From a bacterium Ga0077546 (GTDB taxonomy: Bacteria > Cyanobacteriota > Vampirovibrionia > Obscuribacterales > Obscuribacteraceae), in NCBI GenBank assembly GCA_001464165.1, contig LNEX01000337.1, positions 1-45,643 on the forward strand: DNA of 45,643 nucleotides, given 5' to 3'. Shown here piece by piece: positions 9,697 through 16,795 of the stretch. The position numbers were made by a program, and so were the translations under genes. Numbering within the stretch: position 1 is the stretch's first letter; every line of letters begins with the position of its first letter. The notes beneath the pieces are model-generated. The model worked only from the letters and a program-made list of their open reading frames with translations, was not told the origin of the DNA and did no database searches.

Positions 9697-10119
9697 TTAT
9701 TCGTCTGCAGATGGTCTGCGACGTTGTTGCTTTTTGATTGAATTTTGCGACTTGGTTTCGACCCGTCTAATTTTTGAACCTAGAGTTGGCTTGGTTGCCT
9801 TTCTCACCACTGGTCTTGTGGCTACAGAGATTAGCATTTCGGTCACTTTGGCGAGGCAATCATCGATATTGCCAATTTGGTCGCGATATCGTTGTGAGGT
9901 TAATACCAGGTCGCCTTCAATGGTTAGGCGACTGGCATATTTGCTCATGAAGCGGCCCCTTACTTCATCGCTAATGCTGGGGCTTGTGCTAATTGCCCAG
10001 CGCATCACGGCTTTGCTGTTCACTTTGTTGACGTTCTGCCCGCCAGGGCCACCGCTACGTGCAAAGGTGAACGAAAATTCGCTCAGTGGAATTTGAATTT
10101 TATCTGTGACAGAAAGCAT
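9697..10119 (-). CDS. arfB: Alternative ribosome-rescue factor ArfB (peptidyl-tRNA hydrolase)
   Basis: A 140-residue protein with the release-factor GGQ motif (RSGGPGGQNVNKVNSK, GGQ at 26-28) directly at the N-terminus and a long basic tail (KQQRRRPS) that in ArfB inserts into the empty mRNA channel. There is no codon-recognition domain, which separates it from RF1 and RF2. It hydrolyses peptidyl-tRNA on ribosomes stalled on mRNAs lacking a stop codon. Length and layout match the family. A strong hairpin lies upstream at 10159-10194, so arfB is probably transcribed on its own. Confidence 0.95.
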   Translation of the reverse strand: MLSVTDKIQIPLSEFSFTFARSGGPGGQNVNKVNSKAVMRWAISTSPSISDEVRGRFMSKYASRLTIEGDLVLTSQRYRDQIGNIDDCLAKVTEMLISVATRPVVRKATKPTLGSKIRRVETKSQNSIKKQQRRRPSADE

Positions 10120-10158
10120 AGTTTAGATTGATATACCACAGCTTTGTCGCCACATGCA

Positions 10159-10194
10159 AAAGCGCAGAGAATATTGAGAGCTTCTCTGCGCTTT
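10159..10194 (-). terminator. Rho-independent terminator behind the His-rich gene
   Basis: A perfect 13-bp inverted repeat (AAAGCGCAGAGAA / TTCTCTGCGCTTT) with a 10-nt loop. On the minus strand the stem ends in CTTTTGC, a short U-run. It lies after the stop of the His-rich gene (10253) and before arfB, so it most likely ends the His-rich transcript. Confidence 0.75.
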
Positions 10195-10252
10195 ATGAAG
10201 TTGCCATGAATCTATAAGCCTGCAAGCTGACTGGGTCAACCCTAACGGGCAC

Positions 10253-10597
10253 TTAGGCGGCGACTAGAGTCCCGTGGTTATCGCAATGAGTTCCGCATGG
10301 ACTATGGAGGTGGCCATTAACGAGATAATCGACATGATCCCCATGAGGAACAGCTGCATGTCCACAGTCAGCGCCGTGTTTGTGTGCACTGTCATGGCCT
10401 TCGCACTTGTGCTCGGGTGTGCAGGTGGCCGGGTTGGTCGCAGACTCAGACAATTTGCACTCGTCTACGTGATCGCTGTGTACGTGATGGAGGTGACCAT
10501 CGTGTACATAGTCAACGTGATCTTCGTGCTTGACGGCTAGGTGGCCACAATTACTACCGTGCTTGTGGTCATGGCTATTGTGTGTTTCGCAAGACAT
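10253..10597 (-). CDS. Histidine/cysteine-rich putative metal-binding protein
   Basis: A 114-residue protein with no signal peptide. It is built from repeated blocks: HKHGSNCGH and HKHGADCGH, then HEDHVDYVHDGHLHH and HGDHVDYLVNGHLH. About a quarter of the residues are His, with paired Cys, so it probably binds Zn or Ni as a cytoplasmic store or chaperone. I chose the ATG at 10597 because GGAG lies 7 nt upstream; the longer open frame to 10699 has no such site. Proteins with this HGDHVDYLxxGHLH signature are widespread but their role is not established. Two near-identical 21-mers lie 250-310 bases upstream. Confidence 0.8.
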   Translation of the reverse strand: MSCETHNSHDHKHGSNCGHLAVKHEDHVDYVHDGHLHHVHSDHVDECKLSESATNPATCTPEHKCEGHDSAHKHGADCGHAAVPHGDHVDYLVNGHLHSPCGTHCDNHGTLVAA

Positions 10598-10843
10598 ATT
10601 TAAGCTCCAATTTTGAACTAGTAAAAGCTCAGATGGGTAAAGCCGAGATTGAACCAAACGAATTGAATCAAATAGATTGGAGTAATTGCTAGCAATCACA
10701 TTTCCTTCGGCTCTTATCGTTTTAACGTCTTACTGCTGCTCTGTCAACTGTTGAATTGGTGGTGGCATTGCTGGTGCGCTCCTGGGGTGTGAAATAGTCT
10801 GGGTTTCAAGTGCTAAAGGGCTTTTCGAAGATTTTTGAAGGGT

Positions 10844-10909
10844 ATGAAAATCGTTTCCATTGTCGCGAGTTCTTCTGTCTTTTCGAGAATGAAAATGGTT
10901 TCAATTGTC
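10844..10909. repeat. Two 21-bp direct repeats in a 325-bp gap (candidate operators)
   Basis: ATGAAAATCGTTTCCATTGTC (10844-10864) and ATGAAAATGGTTTCAATTGTC (10889-10909) agree at 19 of 21 positions, 45 bp apart. Each is preceded by CTTTTCGA. The GAAAAT-N-GTTTC core has imperfect dyad symmetry, recalling Fur- or Zur-type boxes. They lie upstream of the His-rich gene on the minus strand and just past the stop of the Asn-rich gene. No gene was seen in the rest of the 10598-10922 gap. Function is inferred only. Confidence 0.4.
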
Positions 10910-10922
10910 ACTGGGCCTTGCT

Positions 10923-11303
10923 TTAGCAGCCGTGACCCCGTCGGTGGTGCCATTTCTTGTTCCGGCCATTCTGCCGACCATTGTTCCATTTTCTGCCGTT
11001 GTTGATCCAGCCATTGTTTCGGTAGTTATTCCAGCCGTTGTTCCAGCCATTGTTCCGGCCATTGCTCCAGTTGTTGTTCCAGTTGTTGTTCCAGTTGTTG
11101 CGACAGGAGTTATTGCGAGCGATATTGTTGACGTTGCCGTAGTATTGATTGGTGTATCCACCTCTCTGGTTCATATAATTCTGCATAGCTTGTAGGTTTA
11201 GGCGTCTTTCAAAGTCGCTGGCGTTGGCTGGTGCTGCGGCAAAGGAGCTGCCGATTAAAGCCACTACTGCCGCGGCGGTAGTTATCAATTTTCGGGCGTT
11301 CAT
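10923..11303 (-). CDS. Exported Asn/Trp/Gly-rich low-complexity protein
   Basis: A 126-residue protein with a clear signal peptide (KLITTAAAVVALIGSSFAAAPANA, cleavage after ANA). The mature part is dominated by NNWNNNWNNNW and NNGWNNGWNN repeats and ends in a basic, His-containing tail (WHHRRGHGC). The AGGAGG Shine-Dalgarno 8-10 nt before the ATG is very strong. The next gene (11522-11956) has the same layout, so they are paralogs. Composition suggests a surface or matrix component; no known family is recognised. A long antisense frame of Val-Pro repeats is only a by-product of the repeats. Confidence 0.75.
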   Translation of the reverse strand: MNARKLITTAAAVVALIGSSFAAAPANASDFERRLNLQAMQNYMNQRGGYTNQYYGNVNNIARNNSCRNNWNNNWNNNWSNGRNNGWNNGWNNYRNNGWINNGRKWNNGRQNGRNKKWHHRRGHGC

Positions 11304-11495
11304 CTGTGTTTCCTCCTATGGTGACAATTTAGGCTGACGACGGGATAGACTTCATGTTCCGAGCCTGGCTTTCATCAAGCTTTCACTGGTTTGTGTAAAG
11401 CTTGTATCGCAGTCAGGGGCAGTGTTCGCGCTTGTATTAATATTCTCAAATAGTACTGATTTGCAACCTTGCTGCTCACTCGTTTTAAAGTCAAA

Positions 11496-11530
11496 GAGAA
11501 GTGGTGTCAATACTAGTGACACTACTTCTC
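11496..11530 (-). terminator. Hairpin overlapping the end of the second Asn-rich gene
   Basis: A 14-bp inverted repeat with one mismatch (GAGAAGTGGTGTCA / TGACACTACTTCTC) and a 7-nt loop, spanning the stop codon of the gene at 11522. On the minus strand it is followed by a T-rich stretch (TTTGACTTTAAAA). It is a plausible but weak terminator. Confidence 0.45.
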
Positions 11531-11956
11531 TTCAACGCGCAATGTTTTTCGTGGACCTGGCCGCAGTTTTCGATGGTTATAGTTGTGGTTGTTTCGATTA
11601 CCATTGCGGTGATTGTATACAGCGCTATGCCTATTCCTATTTCTGTTCCAGCCATTGTTGTTACGGTGGTTGTTGTTCCAGTTGCGGCTTTGTGAGCGAT
11701 TATTGTTCCAGCCGTTGTGCCTACCGTTGTTCCAGTTCCTATTATTGTTGTTGCGGCCGCGGTTCCAGTTGTTATCGTGCCGTCCCCGATTATTGTCTGG
11801 CACACGCACATTGACATGGCCGTTCCGATTCGTGTAGTTAGAAGTTCGATAGTGCTTACTGTCATAATCCCTGGCTAGGGCCGGGTCGATCATGGTGGCA
11901 AAACCGAAAAGGGCCATGGCTGTGGCCATAGCAGCAATTAGTTGGCGGGCTTTCAT
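11522..11956 (-). CDS. Exported Asn/Arg-rich low-complexity protein
   Basis: A 144-residue protein with a signal peptide (AMATAMALFGFATMIDPALA, cleavage near ALA-RD). The mature part is rich in Asn, Arg, Trp and His (NNWNRGRNNNN, NNRSQSRNWNNN) and strongly basic at the end (RKLRPGPRKTLRVEEK). It is a paralog of the gene at 10923-11303. AAGGAGAG precedes the ATG. The basic, Asn-rich mature region might bind envelope polymers or nucleic acid; this is speculation. No conserved enzymatic motif is visible. Confidence 0.75.
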   Translation of the reverse strand: MKARQLIAAMATAMALFGFATMIDPALARDYDSKHYRTSNYTNRNGHVNVRVPDNNRGRHDNNWNRGRNNNNRNWNNGRHNGWNNNRSQSRNWNNNHRNNNGWNRNRNRHSAVYNHRNGNRNNHNYNHRKLRPGPRKTLRVEEK

Positions 11957-12022
11957 TAGTTCTCTCCTTGGTTTACGGAGCGTCCGACGGGGTGGTTTAC
12001 CCCTAGTTCCCGTAAGTTTCGG

Positions 12023-12802
12023 CTAGTGTCCTAATTTCTCACCAAGACCAAGTTCCATCAGGGCTGAGTCGCCATTTGCTTTTTGTGCTTTTGAAGTAGT
12101 GATGGTATAAGGGTCTGTTGCTGTTTTGTAGCCAACTGGTGCGGCAAAGTCTTTGGGGTTGTACGGTAGCTCTTTAAACGAATGGGTGGTTAGATATTCC
12201 ACATAGCCGCTGCGCTGAAAACCGTCAAACCAACTGTTGTCTTTTGTCTTTGGTTGATCGAGAATAAGTGCATACTTAGTGAGAATGCCCCTTTGCGCCC
12301 GTATTCCATAGTAACCAGATATTGTGGCATCGACTTCTGGAGCTGTGTTAAGGTGCTCGATAAACCAGAACGTTTGAGTACCCATCTGGTAGGCGCTGCT
12401 CTTGGCGCCAGTAGCATCAGTCGCCCGGGTTTTCTTGAGGCCAATGTGGTTAGTTGGCATACCAGCCAAGTCAACTGGATATGCCTTGTAGAATTGCTTG
12501 CGAGTAGTCTTCCATTCGATTTTGTCGTCATCTCGATAGGTGACAACAGACCAATCGGGCGCTTTTGAGAGCATATAATAGCCCCATGATTCGTTGAAAA
12601 TTTTGATTGCGTTTTTTGAAAAATAGATTTTTGTTCTGCCAAGATCTTTATGGTTTTGGCAAACTATCCATTCATGCTCAACGTGTTCAGAATTGTTTTT
12701 CTTTGCTGGTTCGAAAGCTTCTGCAAGCAACTGAAAAAAGAAGTTGCCGAGAACGACTATGCTTAGAGCAAGGCTTAATTGATAGGCAATTCGGCGTTTC
12801 AT
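12023..12802 (-). CDS. Exported protein of unknown function
   Basis: A 259-residue protein. An N-terminal signal or anchor (LSLALSIVVLGNFFFQLLAEA) is followed by a globular domain rich in aromatic residues (FNESWGYYML, WSVVTYRDDDKIEWKT) and a stretch predicted to be beta-rich (QTFWFIEHLNTAP). I do not recognise a family. The ATG at 12802 lacks a strong Shine-Dalgarno. It stands alone, divergent from the nuclease-like gene that starts at 12896, with a short AT-rich region between them. Confidence 0.7.
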   Translation of the reverse strand: MKRRIAYQLSLALSIVVLGNFFFQLLAEAFEPAKKNNSEHVEHEWIVCQNHKDLGRTKIYFSKNAIKIFNESWGYYMLSKAPDWSVVTYRDDDKIEWKTTRKQFYKAYPVDLAGMPTNHIGLKKTRATDATGAKSSAYQMGTQTFWFIEHLNTAPEVDATISGYYGIRAQRGILTKYALILDQPKTKDNSWFDGFQRSGYVEYLTTHSFKELPYNPKDFAAPVGYKTATDPYTITTSKAQKANGDSALMELGLGEKLGH

Positions 12803-12895
12803 CTTCAGTCCAGCGTGTGGCTTAAGTATTATATTAAATACTGACAGTCATAATAACCTAAACAGCTGTAAGGTAAGTCAACAAAGGAAAGGCAA

Positions 12896-13417
12896 TTGCA
12901 AGAGAAGAGAATATGGTCAATAGCAGTTCTGGCCGTGATTTCGAGCATAGTAGTCGGTCAGTCTGCTCAGGCTGAGCGCTCTAATGTGCGAGTGCTGGCT
13001 GCCTTTGATGGTGATACTTTGTTGGTAGACCATGGTGGTAAGCGCGAGAAAGTCATTTTGTATGGTATCGATTGCCCTGAGAGTGCTCAAGAATTTGGCG
13101 CTCAGGCCAAGCAGTTTACTGAAGCCTGTTGCTCTCGCAAAGATGTGACCATTGACCTCAAGGGCCGTGATAAATTCAATCGTCTGGTGGCCGAGATTTA
13201 CCTGAGCGACGGTGCTGACCTTAATCATGAGTTAGTAAAGCGGGGACTGGCATGGTGGAGTGATAAATTTGCACCTGGAGATGCAGTTTTGCAGACTCTG
13301 CAAACTGAGGCAAAAGCTGCTAGAACAGGGCTGTGGGCCGCACCGCATCCGATACCGCCATGGCTTTTCCGCAATGGTGACAAAGCCGTCCAGGCTACGA
13401 TTGTGCCTTCGCAATAG
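12896..13417 (+). CDS. Exported staphylococcal-nuclease-like (TNase) protein
   Basis: A 173-residue protein with a signal peptide (IAVLAVISSIVVGQSAQA) and an SNase OB-fold. Visible landmarks are FDGDT, LYGIDCPES with Glu62 (SNase Glu43 position), KFNR with Arg96 (Arg87 position), and the LNxxLVxxGLAWW helix. The residue at the Arg35 position is Ile54 (KVILYGID, where active members read VRLYGID), so one of the two catalytic arginines is missing. Start is a TTG preceded by AAAGGAAAGG. It is probably a nuclease fold with reduced or altered activity, working outside the cytoplasm. Confidence 0.88.
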   Translation: MQEKRIWSIAVLAVISSIVVGQSAQAERSNVRVLAAFDGDTLLVDHGGKREKVILYGIDCPESAQEFGAQAKQFTEACCSRKDVTIDLKGRDKFNRLVAEIYLSDGADLNHELVKRGLAWWSDKFAPGDAVLQTLQTEAKAARTGLWAAPHPIPPWLFRNGDKAVQATIVPSQ

Positions 13418-13525
13418 AGATGGCTAGAAATATTGATGCCCTGCTGTCAGAATGGTGGCGGTATCCTTAATCTAGTCAAGATATTGATTTAATGTTCGGC
13501 GTAATTAGTTGTTAGGAGGTACGGA

Positions 13526-15022
13526 ATGCAGTCCAAATCTAGCGCCATCAGTGCATTCAGCGCGAACAAAGATATAGTCATGAAAGGCAGGCCACTTGTC
13601 AGCCTCGCTTCTTTCCTCATGGCAATCTCGATAGGATTTTGCTCTTTGCCTGTTCAAGCTGTTAGCTTCGGGGTGACACCTTTTCCCAAAGGTGGAGAGA
13701 ACGCTACTCCTCGCGACCAGACTAATGCCATGAAGATGTGTGTTGATGCTGGAGTTACCGGTATTTTCTACGGTGGAACATGGGCCGATTTAGAGCCTTC
13801 CAAAGGTACTTATTCGCTTACTCAGCTGGGTAAGACACTTAAATATGCTCCTAAACTCAAGCGTTTCTTGGGCGTTCAAGTTTTTGATATCACTACCAAG
13901 AATATGCCTAGCGACTTGACCAAGTCGAAGCTTGATAGCCCTAAAGTCGTGAGCCGTTTCGGCCAGTTAATGGTGCGTTTGAAGAAAGCCACCGGTGGCA
14001 ATATTGCCTACTTCTCTATTGGCAACGAGGCCGATGTCTACTTGGCCAAGCATCCCAAAGAAGTTGATACCTTCATGAAGTTCTTTGCTTTGGCTAAAAA
14101 AGAAGTTGTCAAAACATTCCCTGGGTGTAAGGTCGGTATTACTCTCCGCGCCGAAAATCTTCTCAATGGCAAAGCGCCTTCCGCGCTTGCGCAAAGGCTT
14201 TTAGATGAGAGCGATGTGCTGATGTTTAACTACTACCCGATGGAAAACTATAAGCCTAAGAAACCGCAGCAAATAGAACAAGATATGGAAACTTTGACTA
14301 AAGTCGCGAACGGCAAGTCGATTGTTTTTCAAGAAATTGGCTATCCAAGCTCTCCCAAGCTTGGTTCATCTGATAAGAATCAGGCTGAATTTATGGAGTT
14401 AGCATTCAAAGAAATACGCAAGAACCCACAAGTTGAATTTGCTAATTTCTTTGCTTTGCATGACTTGACCCCTGCCATTTGTGATTATTTGGCTGAGCAC
14501 TACACCATCAACAGTAAAAACTATCGCCAAGTTATGCAGTCTCTCGGTTTGCGTCGCAGCTCTGGTAAGGCGAGAAGCTCATGGGATGTAGTAAAGAAAG
14601 GGCTAGCTGAGAAGCCTGTTGCTGCACCAGATCTGACCAAGCCAGATGTGACTAAGCCCGATGTGACTAAACCAGAAGATATGCCAAGTGATGTAGCCCC
14701 TGGTGAAAAGTTGCCATCTACAACACCTAGCGAGACACCGGGCGCAACTCCAGCTGCGACACCTGCTGAGACTCCAGCTGCGACACCCGCTGAAACTCCT
14801 GCTGCGACACCCGCTGAAACTCCTGCAAAGGGCGACTCTGAGGCTAAGCCGGAAGTAAAACCAGATTCTGCACCTGAAACTAAGTCTGAAGCAAGTACAG
14901 AAACTAAGACTGAGAGCACTAGCGAATCTGCTTCTGAATCTAAGTCTGAAGCTAAGCCAAAGTCTAAGTCTTTCTTTGGGTTCAAGTCTAAGTCAAAGTC
15001 GGAAACCAAGACTGAAAAATAG
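13526..15022 (+). CDS. Exported clan GH-A-like TIM-barrel protein with repetitive tail
   Basis: A 498-residue protein with an excellent AGGAGG site before the ATG and a signal peptide (about 19-46, ending PVQAVS). Residues 47-355 look like a (beta/alpha)8 glycosidase of clan GH-A. FYGGTWADLEPSKG is the strand-1/2 region, YFSIGNEAD carries a candidate acid/base Glu near 168, and IVFQEIGYPSS carries a candidate nucleophile Glu near 270. The substrate is unknown. The last 130 residues are low complexity: TKPDV repeats, TPAATPAE repeats from three 24-bp DNA units, then Ser/Lys/Glu repeats, perhaps a cell-wall spacer. A long hairpin follows the gene. Confidence 0.8.
   Translation: MQSKSSAISAFSANKDIVMKGRPLVSLASFLMAISIGFCSLPVQAVSFGVTPFPKGGENATPRDQTNAMKMCVDAGVTGIFYGGTWADLEPSKGTYSLTQLGKTLKYAPKLKRFLGVQVFDITTKNMPSDLTKSKLDSPKVVSRFGQLMVRLKKATGGNIAYFSIGNEADVYLAKHPKEVDTFMKFFALAKKEVVKTFPGCKVGITLRAENLLNGKAPSALAQRLLDESDVLMFNYYPMENYKPKKPQQIEQDMETLTKVANGKSIVFQEIGYPSSPKLGSSDKNQAEFMELAFKEIRKNPQVEFANFFALHDLTPAICDYLAEHYTINSKNYRQVMQSLGLRRSSGKARSSWDVVKKGLAEKPVAAPDLTKPDVTKPDVTKPEDMPSDVAPGEKLPSTTPSETPGATPAATPAETPAATPAETPAATPAETPAKGDSEAKPEVKPDSAPETKSEASTETKTESTSESASESKSEAKPKSKSFFGFKSKSKSETKTEK
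14747..14818 (+). repeat. Three tandem 24-bp units encoding TPAATPAE
   Basis: Three in-frame units of ACT-CCA/T-GCT-GCG-ACA-CCC/T-GCT-GAA/G differ at only a few positions. They encode the Thr/Pro/Ala linker of the GH-A-like protein. Copy number could vary between strains without breaking the frame. Confidence 0.8.
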
Positions 15023-15049
15023 AGCGCTAACAAGCAGTCGTCGTTCAAT

Positions 15050-15087
15050 CCAAGGGGAATTCGCTTACAGCAGCGAATTCCCCTTGG
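15050..15087. terminator. Perfect 16-bp hairpin between the GH-A-like and cupin genes
   Basis: Arms CCAAGGGGAATTCGCT and AGCGAATTCCCCTTGG are exact complements around a 6-nt loop (TACAGC). It lies 27 bases past the stop at 15022. No U-run follows on either strand, so it may be a terminator of atypical form, an mRNA 3'-end stabiliser or a protein-binding site. Confidence 0.55.
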
Positions 15088-15154
15088 AACTAATTGGGTC
15101 ACCCTCCGTCGCCACCCTCGGAAAAACAAAAGTGTGAGTAATGAGGGAAGCGCT

Positions 15155-16009
15155 ATGACCGACAAGACTATTACAAAGATAGACTCCGCCTTTTCGCCAC
15201 GGGGCGAGGCCGGTCAAAAATATCTCGCTTCCGGTAAGGCTATGTCTATGCGCTTGTGGGACTGTGAGCCCGATAGCTGCGACAAGGCCGAGTCACAAAG
15301 AGATTATGAGACTATCGGTTTTGTATTAAAAGGAAAAGCCGAACTTCATATTGAAGGTCAGATGGTATTGCTCAGCGCTGGTGACTCCTGGAGCGTACCA
15401 AAGGGCTCCAGCCACCGCTACAAGATATTAGAAGCCTTCTCGGCGGTAGAGTCGACATCGCCACCAGCCGAGGTACACGGGAGAGACGCGAACATGGCTA
15501 AAGCGGAAGACAAAGATAGTAAGAACGGGGAAAAAGCTAAAAGCTCTGCAAATAATTCAGTTGCAGAATTTGCTAAGGCTACATCTGTAGCAGAGTCTGC
15601 GCCTAAGGCTAGTGGCGAAGTAGCAGCTCAAGGTGCTGTTGATAAGACTACCGAAGTTTCACCGATGGACAAGGGTGCTGAAGATGAGCTTGATGGCTCT
15701 GCTCCCCCTAAAGAAGGTGAGACAGCTGAATCAAAGAAAGCGCAAGCGCCAGCTGAAGCTAAACCAGGCGATTCCAAACCGGCTGAAGCAGCTGCTCCAG
15801 CTCCTGGTGCGGAAGATAAAATCGATGAGAAGCCAAAGGATAAAATCGAAGATGAGCCTAAGGCGGAAAATGAAGCTGACGTCGAAGAGGCTAAAGATGT
15901 GCAAGAAATCGGTGGACAGATCGGTCGCCCAGATAGCAAAGTGACTTCGAATTCGCCTGAGAAAGACGCTGAGCCAGCTGAACATGTAGATTTGGAAAAG
16001 TCAGCTTAG
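15155..16009 (+). CDS. Cupin-domain protein with long Ala/Glu/Lys-rich tail
   Basis: A 284-residue protein. Residues 1-100 form a cupin: YETIGFVLKGKAELHIEGQ is the first cupin motif region and LLSAGDSWSVPKGSSHRYKI the second, with one His kept. The usual HxH...E of motif 1 is absent, so metal binding may be lost. From about 105 on, the chain is disordered, rich in Ala, Glu, Lys, Pro and Asp, like stress-tolerance tails. I chose the ATG at 15155 because GAGGGAAG lies just upstream; a GTG at 15134 would add seven residues. Partner unknown. A weak GGTCG/CGACC hairpin with a short T-run follows the stop. Confidence 0.75.
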   Translation: MTDKTITKIDSAFSPRGEAGQKYLASGKAMSMRLWDCEPDSCDKAESQRDYETIGFVLKGKAELHIEGQMVLLSAGDSWSVPKGSSHRYKILEAFSAVESTSPPAEVHGRDANMAKAEDKDSKNGEKAKSSANNSVAEFAKATSVAESAPKASGEVAAQGAVDKTTEVSPMDKGAEDELDGSAPPKEGETAESKKAQAPAEAKPGDSKPAEAAAPAPGAEDKIDEKPKDKIEDEPKAENEADVEEAKDVQEIGGQIGRPDSKVTSNSPEKDAEPAEHVDLEKSA

Positions 16010-16282
16010 GTCGGACTGTTTCGACCGTTTTCAGGCAAGGTGCAGGCTGTGCAATAGAAACGCGGATTGGCCAGCCGCAAATTGTGCTGTGTTCAATATT
16101 TTGGACGGAAAGGTGAAATCCACACCGAGATCTTTCCCACTTAAAGTCTTAGCCTGAAAAGGGGCTGGATTAGCAACAGAACCATTGTGAGCTTGATCAC
16201 GAGGCTGTAGTTGTTCCATGTGACTATGTTGGCCATTCAAATCTGTGTGATGGTGGCGCAACCCCGAGCTAGATGGGCATTT

Positions 16283-16546
16283 TTACTTGTGCGGCCAGAT
16301 CGATTTTATGTCCATTGCCTCCTTTCGGTAGAAAAAGCAATAAGTTGGACCAATTAGGGCAATGAATAAACAGAGATACAGTCTAATATCATGCCCGCCA
16401 ACTTGGATTGGATTCATCCACGTATACAGTTGCGTTGCGGCGATTAGGCTCAGAAGAACAACAATTAGCTGGTGATAGCGTAAACCAAAAACCTTCCCTG
16501 CTTCTTGTTGTTGTTCGTCGTCTGGTTGGAGCGGTTCTATGTGCAT
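16283..16546 (-). CDS. Small two-helix membrane protein, unknown function
   Basis: An 87-residue protein. A charged, Gln-rich N-terminus precedes two membrane helices, LIVVLLSLIAATQLYTWM (about 28-46) and LYLCLFIALIGPTYCFFY (about 56-74), and a short basic tail. I recognise no family. The ATG at 16546 has only a weak upstream purine stretch (AGGATAG). It is isolated from its neighbours by non-coding stretches of 250 bases or more on each side. Confidence 0.6.
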   Translation of the reverse strand: MHIEPLQPDDEQQQEAGKVFGLRYHQLIVVLLSLIAATQLYTWMNPIQVGGHDIRLYLCLFIALIGPTYCFFYRKEAMDIKSIWPHK

Positions 16547-16619
16547 ATCATCATTCTATCCTATGCATTTTGCCTGTCTCAGTATCGCTCAGGTGCATTG
16601 ATTTCCATAGTGTGAGGGC

Positions 16620-16778
16620 CTATGGCGAGACTATCTGGTAGTTGCTTGGTAGTTCAAACAATTCCGGTGCAGGCTTTGCTGTGCTCGAAATTGTCAATTC
16701 CATTTCGATAGTCATATCATGCACTTTGCTTTTACTGAGAACTATAAAGTCGGCTGATTTTTGAGCGCCGCTTGTAAA
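16620..16778 (-). pseudogene. Probable C-terminal remnant of an exported protein gene
   Basis: A 52-codon open stretch between a TAA and a TAG reads like the end of a real protein: KSADFIVLSKSKVHDM, then a strand-like MTIEMELTISS, then PAPELFELPSNYQIVSP. The ending FELPxxYxxV is typical of the C-terminus of DUF4412-like or related beta-rich exported proteins. No start codon with a ribosome-binding site is visible (first ATG at 16715). It sits directly behind the interrupted thioredoxin-fold gene, so this spot may have suffered deletion. It could also be chance. Confidence 0.35.
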
Positions 16779-16795
16779 TTACAGTTGACGCAATC

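Noticed and set aside
10905..11195. Plus-strand open frame of Val/Pro/Ala repeats
   Set aside because: It is the antisense of the Asn-rich repeats of the minus-strand gene, which has a signal peptide and a strong Shine-Dalgarno.
16031..16261. 76-codon minus-strand open frame
   Set aside because: TTG start, no ribosome-binding site, no recognisable pattern; it could be real but is not supported.
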